Positions 1 through 5,677 of a stretch of DNA of 11,784 nucleotides are shown piece by piece. A model generated the notes under the pieces. The model saw nothing but the letters and a program-made list of their open reading frames with translations. It was not told the origin of the DNA and did no database searches. How positions within the stretch are numbered: the stretch's first letter is position 1; every line of letters begins with the position of its first letter. The stretch lies in contig JAITGJ010000243.1 in assembly GCA_031280705.1 (NCBI GenBank), positions 1 through 11,784 of the forward strand. The letters are read 5' to 3'. Source of the stretch: Spirochaetaceae bacterium (GTDB taxonomy: Bacteria > Spirochaetota > Spirochaetia > Treponematales > Breznakiellaceae). The position numbers and the translations under genes were made by a program.

Positions 1-766
1 AAACAATATCGCCGGAACCGGCGGGAACAAACCGGGGCGAAAATACCAGCACTCCGGTATTGGAGCGGACATTATCCAGCAGCATATTTATATTATTCGA
101 CGCCAACACAAAGTCCGGGTAAAACCCTTCGTTAATATAGGCGCTTATAAGTGCTTGAGACGCGGTACTGCTATTTATAGATGCATTCAGAATCGGAACG
201 CCTTTTAGATCAGAAAACGCGAGTTCTTTTTTCGAGCTTAGGGGGTTGTCTTTATGCATCATGGCATAAACGGGTTCTTCAATGACCGGCTTGTATTGCA
301 GGTCTTTCAGTTCCTTGAAGTAATCCAGTTCATGACAGAAAGCCAAATCCGCCTCTCCGGTTCTGGTGCATTCAAGGCATTTTTCTATAGTATGAACTAT
401 ATCGGTTTCAATCTCAAATTCCCTAAACACCGCCGTTATTTCCGCGGGGATTAGGGCGAGTAAAAAATGACTCGCAAATGTAATTTTAATTTTCGGTTTA
501 TCTTTGCTTATTATCTCATTAATGATGCTGATATGTTTTTGATACTCTGAAACAAGGGAGCCAAAAACCGGGATTAATCTTAACCCGATGCCGGTTATTT
601 CAACCCCTGATGATGATCGGGAAAAAAGCCGCGCGCCCAGTTCATGTTCAAGGCGTTCCACCGTTTTGCTCAGGGCCTGGTGCGTAACGCAGACCTCCTC
701 CGCGGCTTTGGATATGCTTTTGTGCTTTGCCACGCTTAAAATACACTCGGCGTCTCGTATGGTCAT
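1..766 (-). CDS. LysR-family transcriptional regulator (3' end beyond window)
   Basis: The reverse strand reads open from an ATG at 766 to the left edge, giving 255 residues of a protein that is normally about 290-300. Residues 1-60 form the LysR winged helix-turn-helix (SISKAAEEVCVTHQALSKTV, then RLEHELGARLFSRSSSGVEIT). From about residue 92 (KIKITFASH) the periplasmic-binding-like effector domain begins and continues to the edge. The ATG is the only start after an in-frame TAA, and AGG lies 6 bases before it. The effector and targets cannot be told from the sequence; family members usually activate a nearby operon and repress themselves. The gene lies downstream of the PHP operon on the same strand but has its own candidate promoter. 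Its codons are visibly AT-richer (ATA, TTA, AAA, AAT) than those of all its neighbours, which hints at a later arrival. Family assignment is firm; function is unknown. Confidence 0.93.
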   Translation of the reverse strand, partial: MTIRDAECILSVAKHKSISKAAEEVCVTHQALSKTVERLEHELGARLFSRSSSGVEITGIGLRLIPVFGSLVSEYQKHISIINEIISKDKPKIKITFASHFLLALIPAEITAVFREFEIETDIVHTIEKCLECTRTGEADLAFCHELDYFKELKDLQYKPVIEEPVYAMMHKDNPLSSKKELAFSDLKGVPILNASINSSTASQALISAYINEGFYPDFVLASNNINMLLDNVRSNTGVLVFSPRFVPAGSGDIV

Positions 767-822
767 ACCGTACCTGCTTTCGGGGATTCTTTAATGCTAT
801 CACGGGTGGTTAAGAAACGCAA
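767..822 (-). promoter_or_regulatory. Candidate promoter of the LysR gene
   Basis: On the minus strand TTGCGT (822-817) is followed after 17 bases by TAGCAT (799-794), with a TG one base before the -10 box (extended -10). The predicted start near 787 would give a leader of about 20 bases containing the AGG ribosome-binding site. This is a sequence match only. Confidence 0.45.
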
Positions 823-845
823 GGATTAATATTGACAGGATTAAT
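822..845. repeat. AGGATTAAT direct repeat, possible LysR operator
   Basis: AGGATTAAT occurs at 822-830 and again at 837-845, 15 bases apart from start to start. The self-complementary ATTAAT cores also form an inverted repeat with a 9-base centre. The pair covers and lies just upstream of the -35 box of the LysR gene, where LysR proteins usually bind their own promoter. The fit to the classic T-N11-A box is imperfect, so the operator role is an inference. Confidence 0.4.
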
Positions 846-928
846 GCTCCTCACCGGGTTTGCTTCGCCTGACGGCGTATGGCGTATGTGCGGAATCCGG
901 GAGGCGGCCGGTATTCCTCTGCCGCGCT

Positions 929-1696
929 TCACCGTTGCTTTGCGCCGTTGAGCAGCGCGCCGGCCAGGGCGGCCATATCCGCGTCTGTTCCCGGTCCGCC
1001 GGGCAGCAGCTCTTCGGCCGAAAGCGCGAGGCGAAAGGGGCGGCGCCCCACATGTTCCGGGTAGTGGGCATCGGAAGACGTGATGAGCGGATACCCCCGC
1101 GTATCAAGCGGGAAGGGCGCGCCGCCGTCCGCGGGCAAGACCGCGGGCGGAACGCGCACGCACTCAAGCGCCGCCCAGGGCCCGGCGGTAATGACGCCCA
1201 ACTGGCTTGTCATGGAAAACGCGGGCCGGTCGACGTGGGCCGGAATGACAATACCCCCAAACGAGGCGGCCTTTGCGCCGATATGCTCCACGCTGAGGTC
1301 CAGCGCGCCGGGCAAAAAGTATTCCACCTCGCCTTCGATATTTTCATCCTCGTCCACCCACACCTGATCGCCCGTTTTTTCCGGGTCATTGGAAAGGGGC
1401 GTCAGAATCGAGTAGGCATAGTCCCCAAAGGCAAGCGCGGCGTCGAGCGCGGTAAAGAGGCAGAGCACGTGGATTTCCTCCGAGGTAGTCGCTTCAAGCC
1501 CGTAGAGCGGAATAATGCCGGAGCGCGGGCAGAGCCGGGCGAAGGCGGGGCAGTTCCGGGCCGAATTGTGGTCCGTCAGGGCCAGGACGCCGATGCCTTT
1601 TGCCGCGGCGATGCTTACCAGCGCGCGGGGGGAAAGATCGAGTGAGCCGCAGGGGGACAGGCAGGAATGATTGTGAAAATCCGCGATCAGCGCCAT
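929..1696 (-). CDS. PHP-domain metal-dependent phosphoesterase
   Basis: This 255-residue protein has the PHP metal-binding motifs in order: DFHNHSCLSPCG (His8, His10), LTDHN (Asp42, His43), GLEAT (Glu68) with EEIHVL (His76), IPAHVDR (His154) and SSDAHYPEHVG (Asp209, His211). These bind two or three metal ions in phosphoesterases of this superfamily, such as the DNA polymerase PHP domain, histidinol phosphatase and YciV-type nucleases. There is no polymerase part, so it is a stand-alone enzyme; the substrate is unknown. The start codon overlaps the stop of the DRTGG gene by one base (TAATG), with GGAG about 8 bases upstream, so it is probably translated by coupling. It is the last gene of the operon. 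I see no clear terminator after it, only a weak CGCC-GTCA-GGCG hairpin without a T-run. Cytosolic, with no signal peptide. Confidence 0.9.
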   Translation of the reverse strand: MALIADFHNHSCLSPCGSLDLSPRALVSIAAAKGIGVLALTDHNSARNCPAFARLCPRSGIIPLYGLEATTSEEIHVLCLFTALDAALAFGDYAYSILTPLSNDPEKTGDQVWVDEDENIEGEVEYFLPGALDLSVEHIGAKAASFGGIVIPAHVDRPAFSMTSQLGVITAGPWAALECVRVPPAVLPADGGAPFPLDTRGYPLITSSDAHYPEHVGRRPFRLALSAEELLPGGPGTDADMAALAGALLNGAKQR

Positions 1697-2118
1697 TACA
1701 CGGTCTCCGCCGTCCCGCCGGAAGGGGGCGCGGGGCTGTCCGTGCGTTCGCCCTCCGCGTGTTCGCCCTCCGGGCGTTCGCGGGAGCCATCGCGGAGGAG
1801 CGCGTACAGTTTTCCCGATACGGTAAATTGATTTTCCCCGGTACGGATAAGGGCGATACCCTCGTCCCGCGCGGCGGAAAGCATATCGGCGGGAATGGGG
1901 CGGTTATTGCAGATCACGATAACGGCGATATTAACCAGGGCGGCGACGGCTGCGGTATTCCGGTGGGCCTGAATCGTAATGAGCGCCCCGCCCGCGTGGG
2001 CGTTTCCCATGACGTCGGAGAGGAGGTCCGACGTATAGCCCCCGGTAAGGGGGGCGTCCGTAAACCGCTCCTGCACGATTTCCGCGCCGATAACGCGGGC
2101 AAATTCCCGGATTGTCAT
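1696..2118 (-). CDS. DRTGG-domain protein
   Basis: The start is the ATG at 2118 (MTIREFARVIGAEIVQ). The longer upstream reading only overlaps the CBS gene, and the ATG overlaps that gene's TGA as ATGA. Of the 140 residues, about 5-105 look like a DRTGG domain, a small alpha/beta fold also found in the middle of some phosphotransacetylases and beside CBS domains. Visible segments include TGGYTSDLLSDVMGNAHAGG, the core AVAALVNIAVIVICNNRPI and the end IALIRTGENQFTVSGKLYALL. Residues from about 107 on form a polar, probably disordered tail with repeated RPEGE/AEGER-type sequence. The domain is taken to bind a ligand or nucleotide, but no catalytic activity is established. I recall such proteins beside CBS-ATPase, PHP and [FeFe]-hydrogenase genes in anaerobes. 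It sits between exactly those partners here, but no hydrogenase is in the window. Confidence 0.8.
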   Translation of the reverse strand: MTIREFARVIGAEIVQERFTDAPLTGGYTSDLLSDVMGNAHAGGALITIQAHRNTAAVAALVNIAVIVICNNRPIPADMLSAARDEGIALIRTGENQFTVSGKLYALLRDGSRERPEGEHAEGERTDSPAPPSGGTAETV

Positions 2119-3080
2119 TCCACAATGCCCTCTTTGGGAGACGTGATATAAATCGTGGTCCGCACGGTTGTGCCCGCGCCCCGGGCGGACTCGATGGAAA
2201 ATTCGTCGCTTACCCGCCGCGCGTTGGCAAGCCCCATGCCCGCGCCGAAGCCCAGCGAGCGTATCCAATCGTTGGCCGTGGAGTACCCTTCCATGAGCGC
2301 GCGGTTCACGTCCTCGATCCCCGGCCCCCGGTCCACGGCGGTAATGACCACCCGGTCGTTCTGGATGGAACAGCTTATGGTTCCCCCCTCGGAGTGGACC
2401 ACCTGATTTATCTCAAGCTCGTAACTGGCAATGGCGGCCCGCCGGATAATGGCCGGATCGATATTCCGCTGTTTCAGCGCTTTTTTGAATTCGGTCGATG
2501 CCCGGCCCGCCAGTTCAAAATCGTACCGCACGGTGGAAAATTCCATCTCTTTCGTTCCTTTATGCGCCGGGGCCGCTTCGTGCAGTTTTTCCAGACGAAG
2601 CACCTGACGGTTCATTTCAACCAGCATGGACCGCACGACATCCTTGGGGCTTAACACTCCCACCAGGCGGTTCTTCCGGTTCAGCACCGGAAACCGTCCG
2701 TACCGGTACCGGTTAAGATAACTGATGGCGAAGGACAGGGGCATATCTTCGGTAAGGCTGATAACGGCGGTCGTCATTTTGTCCCGCGCGGGGCGGTCAA
2801 TATGCCCTTTTTCAAGGGCGGTAATAATATCGTCAATCGAGATGATACCGGCCAATTGCTCCCCGTCATCCACGATGGGAACGCCGTCGATATAGTTTTC
2901 CTTCATAACCGCCTGGAGTTTTCGCAGGGAATCGCCGGGCCGGCCCGTGATCACCGCCCGGTTCATGACATCTTTTACTCTCAATTCATAAATGATTTCC
3001 AGCACCGCCGACGGCGCTTCCTCGGGATTGATGGGGATCGCTTCAAGTTCGGACGCGTTATCGGCGGACAGTTCGCTCAT
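2115..3080 (-). CDS. CBS-pair protein fused to anti-sigma-type ATPase (HATPase_c)
   Basis: This 321-residue protein has two parts. Residues about 34-155 are two CBS domains (VKDVMNRAVITGRPGDSLRK to IISIDDIITAL; then MTTAVISLTEDMPLSFAI to LSPKDVVRSML), which in other proteins bind AMP, ATP or S-adenosylmethionine. Residues about 185-312 are a GHKL ATPase of the RsbW/SpoIIAB type: N box with Glu221 and Asn225 (YELEINQVVHS), G1 box DRGPGI (250-255) and G2 box GFGAGMGLANARR (277-289). There is no histidine phosphoacceptor domain, so it resembles serine-kinase anti-sigma factors rather than sensor histidine kinases. A ligand on the CBS pair probably tunes partner binding or kinase activity; this is an inference. 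ATG overlaps the HAD stop and TGA overlaps the DRTGG start, both as ATGA. No anti-anti-sigma (STAS) partner or sigma factor lies in the window. Confidence 0.88.
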   Translation of the reverse strand: MSELSADNASELEAIPINPEEAPSAVLEIIYELRVKDVMNRAVITGRPGDSLRKLQAVMKENYIDGVPIVDDGEQLAGIISIDDIITALEKGHIDRPARDKMTTAVISLTEDMPLSFAISYLNRYRYGRFPVLNRKNRLVGVLSPKDVVRSMLVEMNRQVLRLEKLHEAAPAHKGTKEMEFSTVRYDFELAGRASTEFKKALKQRNIDPAIIRRAAIASYELEINQVVHSEGGTISCSIQNDRVVITAVDRGPGIEDVNRALMEGYSTANDWIRSLGFGAGMGLANARRVSDEFSIESARGAGTTVRTTIYITSPKEGIVE

Positions 3081-3919
3081 GGGCCGGTTTCGCCTTCCCC
3101 GGGCGGCAATTCTCCCAGAAGATTTTCCAGGAGCAGGGCCACGCCTTCTTCATCATGGGACTTTGCCGTTACCAGATCCGCGGCGCTTTTAAGCCGCTCG
3201 TCGCCGTTCCGCATGGCCACGCCCACCCCGGCCCATTTGATCATCGCCTCGTCGTTCATGGAATCGCCCACGGCCATAACCGCTTCCCGCCTGATGCCGA
3301 GATGTTCCGCGAGCCGCGCGAGGGCCGTGCCTTTGTCCGTACCCGGCGGCAGAATTTCCAGAAAATAGGGCTTGCTCGTAAAAAGAGTGATCCGGTCTCC
3401 CAGGTAGGCGCGCAGGATCGTTTCCAGCGGACCGAGTATCATGGGGTCGCCGGGGATGAGGAGCTTGCCGCAGCCGTGGGCAACCCGGCCGGGAAAGTCG
3501 TTTACCACGGCCTGTTTCAGCCCGGTGATGCTTTCATCATAATCGGCGTATTCGTTGTGCCGGGACACGTAGATCCGATCGCCTTCGTACATCTGCACGG
3601 GAAAACCCTCAGCGTCGGCGTAGCGGTACACAAGTTCCGCCGTGCCGCCGGAAAGTTCTTTCCGGTGCACGACCATTCCCGTATCGCTTTCCCGGATTTC
3701 AATGCCGTTGCCGCTGATCACATAGCCCCGGCTGGCGTGCAGGCCAAGCTGCCGCACGTAGGTTTCCATGGCGGGAACCACCCGCCCGGAGGCAAGCACA
3801 ATCACGATCCCCGCGCCGGACGCCTTTTTGATGAGGGAGCGGGTACGGAAAGAAATGGTGAGATCGGACCGGAGGAGCGTATCGTCCAGGTCCAGGGCAA
3901 GCATACGAATCGCGTTCAT
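3077..3919 (-). CDS. Cof-type HAD-superfamily sugar-phosphate phosphatase
   Basis: The 280 residues carry all HAD motifs: motif I LALDLDDTLL (Asp10 nucleophile, Asp12 acid/base), motif II LASGR (Thr/Ser position taken by Ser), motif III Lys196 in PGTDKGTAL, and motif IV VGDSMNDEAM (Asp219, Asp223). The long insertion between motifs II and III is the C2 cap of the Cof/YbiV group, which usually hydrolyses small phosphates such as sugar phosphates, FMN or PLP; the actual substrate is unknown. The ATG at 3919 is chosen because the N-terminus fits the family, although no Shine-Dalgarno is visible. The promoter found here would start the RNA at this ATG. A second ATG at codon 6 is a less likely start, since it would leave only four residues before the nucleophile. 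It is the first gene of the four-gene operon, and its stop overlaps the CBS-ATPase start by four bases. Confidence 0.9.
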   Translation of the reverse strand: MNAIRMLALDLDDTLLRSDLTISFRTRSLIKKASGAGIVIVLASGRVVPAMETYVRQLGLHASRGYVISGNGIEIRESDTGMVVHRKELSGGTAELVYRYADAEGFPVQMYEGDRIYVSRHNEYADYDESITGLKQAVVNDFPGRVAHGCGKLLIPGDPMILGPLETILRAYLGDRITLFTSKPYFLEILPPGTDKGTALARLAEHLGIRREAVMAVGDSMNDEAMIKWAGVGVAMRNGDERLKSAADLVTAKSHDEEGVALLLENLLGELPPGEGETGP

Positions 3920-3954
3920 GGAGTTATCATACGCCCGCGCCCGCCGGTTTTCAA
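3920..3954 (-). promoter_or_regulatory. Sigma70-like promoter of the HAD-CBS-DRTGG-PHP operon, apparently leaderless
   Basis: On the minus strand TTGAAA (3954-3949) is followed after exactly 17 bases by TATGAT (3931-3926). Seven bases after the -10 box lies 3919, the A of the HAD start codon. No Shine-Dalgarno precedes that codon, which is consistent with a leaderless messenger. A perfect palindrome (3960-3990) ends six bases upstream of the -35 box. Confidence 0.6.
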
Positions 3955-3959
3955 GCGGT

Positions 3960-3990
3960 GCTCACCATCCGGCTTTGCCGGATGGTGAGC
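3960..3990. repeat. Perfect 14-bp palindrome with TTT loop
   Basis: GCTCACCATCCGGC (3960-3973), TTT, then its exact complement (3977-3990). No T-run follows on either strand, so it is not a standard intrinsic terminator. It abuts the -35 region of the HAD operon on the minus strand, centred near -56, so it could be a protein-binding site. It may equally be one of the hairpin repeats seen elsewhere in this window; its GGC-NNN-GCC tip resembles the hairpin at 11531-11559. Confidence 0.75.
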
Positions 3991-4094
3991 ATCCCCGCCC
4001 AAGAAACCGTGGGCCGGGATATGCCCGTGTGGGTGGCAAAAGCGGAAAAAACCCGTACAATAGAAGCGGTTCTGAAAACGCGGGTTTTGAGCCG

Positions 4095-4129
4095 GTCTGT
4101 CCGCAAAGTAACCGGCTTTGTGGACAGAC
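4095..4129. repeat. Intergenic hairpin repeat, copy A
   Basis: GTCTGTCCGCAAAG (4095-4108), loop TAACCGG, then CTTTGTGGACAGAC (4116-4129). This gives a 14-bp stem with a single G-U pair. The similarity to copy B extends beyond the stem to about 4144. Confidence 0.75.
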
Positions 4130-4227
4130 AATATCTAGAGAGCGTCCGCCGGTAATGTGGACACCGTAATGGACAGACTTCCTGAAAAACGCATTTTCGC
4201 GGCAGTGAGGCTGAGAAAATGCAATGC

Positions 4228-4258
4228 CTGTCCATAAAGTAACCGGCGTTATGGACAG
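4228..4258. repeat. Intergenic hairpin repeat, copy B
   Basis: CTGTCCATAAAG (4228-4239), the same loop TAACCGG, then CGTTATGGACAG (4247-4258). The 12-bp stem has one mismatch. Compared with copy A, the changes CG to TA and G-U to A-U keep the stem paired, as expected for a conserved folded element. Confidence 0.72.
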
Positions 4259-4331
4259 ACACTATATTAAGAGCGTTGTTCGGGAACTTCGCCACATGAG
4301 CGCGGTTTCCGGACAACTGAAGCTAAAAAAT

Positions 4332-4376
4332 GATTTGTGCGATAACCAGCCGGGTTTAGCGGACAAATCCAAGGAA
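4332..4376 (+). promoter_or_regulatory. Leader stem-loop and ribosome-binding site of the TPR lipoprotein gene
   Basis: GATTTGT (4332-4338) can pair with ACAAATC (4363-4369); the loop contains GATAACC and GGGTTTA, which can pair imperfectly. AAGGAA (4371-4376) follows directly and lies 8 bases before the ATG at 4385, so folding could affect access to it. The 11-mer CGGACAAATCC (4360-4370) recurs in the hairpin at 11575-11610. Confidence 0.45.
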
Positions 4377-4384
4377 GAAACAGC

Positions 4385-5488
4385 ATGAAACAGCACCTTT
4401 ACGCCGCGGCGGCGCTCTGCGTTCTTGTCCTCGCGGGCGGCTGCGCCGGCGGCCCCTACGATCACGCCGTAAGGCTCTGCGTGGCGGGGGATTTTCCCGG
4501 GGCGATCCGCGCGTTTGATGATATTATCGAACGCGCCCCCAAAAACGCGCTCGCATACCTCCAGCGGGGAAAAGCCCGGATCGCCTCTCGGGTGAAAACC
4601 TATCCCGTTGACGGCAAATTTACCTTCACCTGGATAAGCGGCGAACTGGACGCCTCATCGGAAGACGCGGAAGCGGCTTTTGCCGATTTTGATACGGCGA
4701 TTGAGCTTAACCCCGGCCTGGCCGAGGCATGGGCCTACCGTGCCGCGCTTCTCTGTGAACGCGGCGACTATGACGCGGCGATTGAAGACGCGACCCTGGC
4801 GACCAGAAAGAAGTCCAAATACGCCCTCGCGTATCTTTTCCGCGCGCTCGCCTATGGCGGAAAAAACGATTTCTGGAGCGAAATGTCCGACTATAACCGC
4901 GCCGTTGACTTTGACCCGGCGTGCGCCGCGGCGTATCTTAACCGGGGACTCGCAAACGCCAGAAAAAGCGAGCGGGGAAGCGCCTTTGCCGATTATACCC
5001 GTGCCATCGAGCTTGCGCCGGCCTACGGTCCGGCGTATAAATACCGGGGGTATCTGTATTGGCTGCGAAACGAGCACGACAACGCCATCGCCGACTACAG
5101 CCGGGCCCTTGATCTCGACCCGGAAGACGCCGTGGCATATAACTACCGGGCGTGGGCGCATGAAAGCAAGGGCGATTTTGACCGCGCCATCAACGATTAT
5201 AGCCGCGCCATTCTGCTTGACCCGAAAGACGCCGTGGCGTACAACCGGCGCGCGGGCGCGTATGAGGACAAGGGTGATTTTGACAACGCCATCGCCGATT
5301 ATAGCCGCGTCATCGCGCTTGACCCGGAAGACGACTCGGTATATAACCGCCGCGCCCGGGCATACGAGGGCAAGGGCGACTACGGCAGCGCCGCCGCCGA
5401 TTACCGCACGGCCCTGCTCCTGCGGCCCGGCGACGCCCTTATCCAAAATAACCTTGAAAACGCGGAACGGCGGGCACGGGGACGCTGA
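4385..5488 (+). CDS. TPR-repeat lipoprotein
   Basis: This is a 367-residue exported protein. Residues 1-20 are a lipoprotein signal peptide: Lys2, a hydrophobic stretch and the lipobox LAGGC with Cys20. The lipobox is looser than in Proteobacteria, as is common in spirochaetes. After an N-terminal helix pair and a 23-residue insertion (about 66-90), residues 112-349 are seven TPR units in exact 34-residue register (starting at 112, 146, 180, 214, 248, 282 and 316), followed by a capping helix. Consensus residues are clear (AYNRRAxAYExKGDFDxAIADYSRxIxLDPED). TPR arrays bind other proteins, so a scaffold at the inner or outer membrane is likely; no enzyme domain is present. AAGGAA lies 8 bases before the ATG. 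It appears to be transcribed alone, since a new promoter lies 19 bases after its stop. The late units are close in sequence, suggesting recent expansion. Confidence 0.9.
   Translation: MKQHLYAAAALCVLVLAGGCAGGPYDHAVRLCVAGDFPGAIRAFDDIIERAPKNALAYLQRGKARIASRVKTYPVDGKFTFTWISGELDASSEDAEAAFADFDTAIELNPGLAEAWAYRAALLCERGDYDAAIEDATLATRKKSKYALAYLFRALAYGGKNDFWSEMSDYNRAVDFDPACAAAYLNRGLANARKSERGSAFADYTRAIELAPAYGPAYKYRGYLYWLRNEHDNAIADYSRALDLDPEDAVAYNYRAWAHESKGDFDRAINDYSRAILLDPKDAVAYNRRAGAYEDKGDFDNAIADYSRVIALDPEDDSVYNRRARAYEGKGDYGSAAADYRTALLLRPGDALIQNNLENAERRARGR
5024..5431 (+). repeat. 102-base tandem repeat inside the TPR gene
   Basis: Four in-register 102-base units begin at 5024, 5126, 5228 and 5330, each encoding one 34-residue TPR. 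The units at 5126 and 5228 are most alike: they share long identical stretches such as GACGCCGTGGC at the start and TATAGCCGCG near the end. This suggests recent unit duplication or gene conversion. Confidence 0.7.
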
Positions 5489-5506
5489 AAAGCCGTCCGT
5501 ATCCCG

Positions 5507-5536
5507 TTGACAGACCCGGCCCCGGTGGTGTATCGT
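5507..5536 (+). promoter_or_regulatory. Candidate promoter for the zinc-ribbon / rpsT / HU region
   Basis: A perfect TTGACA (5507-5512) is followed after 18 bases by TATCGT (5531-5536). The predicted start near 5543 gives a GC-rich leader of about 135 bases with several small hairpins, for example GCTTCC-CGTACC-GGAAGC, before the ribosome-binding site AAGGAG at 5666-5671. Confidence 0.5.
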
Positions 5537-5677
5537 AAACCGGATGAAAGTTGTGCCGGGGCCGTCCGCTCATGGGGAGGTACCGGCCGGTAATGGGAAC
5601 CGGGCAAAGGCTTCCCGTACCGGAAGCGGCGCGGTATCGCGGCTCCTTTCAACCATAATTCCGGCAAGGAGAACGTC

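Larger units (their letters stand above)
3991..4384. other. Long intergenic region rich in hairpins, no convincing gene
   Basis: Between the HAD promoter and the TPR gene I see no protein family. The stretch holds two related hairpins (4095-4129 and 4228-4258), a third copy of GGACAGAC (4171-4178), a hairpin of GCATTTTC (4191-4198) with GAAAATGC (4215-4222), and a hairpin of GATTTGT (4332-4338) with ACAAATC (4363-4369) just before the TPR ribosome-binding site. A short frame of 54 codons (4224-4388) ends in ATGA overlap with the TPR start, but it is not well supported as a gene. I could not pick out a clear -35/-10 pair for the TPR gene; TATATT at 4263 is an isolated match. Confidence 0.6.

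Noticed and set aside
832..837. TTGACA on the plus strand upstream of the LysR gene
   Set aside because: No -10 box at 16-18 bases and no plus-strand gene downstream.
860..1645. 261-codon plus-strand frame opposite the PHP gene
   Set aside because: Arg/Gly-rich antisense reading of GC-rich codons; the minus strand carries an intact PHP motif set.
3155..3988. 277-codon plus-strand frame opposite the HAD gene
   Set aside because: Antisense shadow; the complete HAD motifs on the minus strand decide it.
3958..4155. 65-codon plus-strand frame through the palindrome and hairpin A
   Set aside because: It is built from palindrome and hairpin sequence, has no ribosome-binding site and matches no family.
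4095..4260. CRISPR-like repeats
   Set aside because: Only two similar hairpins of unequal spacing with a different sequence between; no array and no cas genes.
4655..5446. 263-codon minus-strand frame opposite the TPR gene
   Set aside because: Its repeating Val/Arg/Gly pattern simply mirrors the 102-base TPR units.
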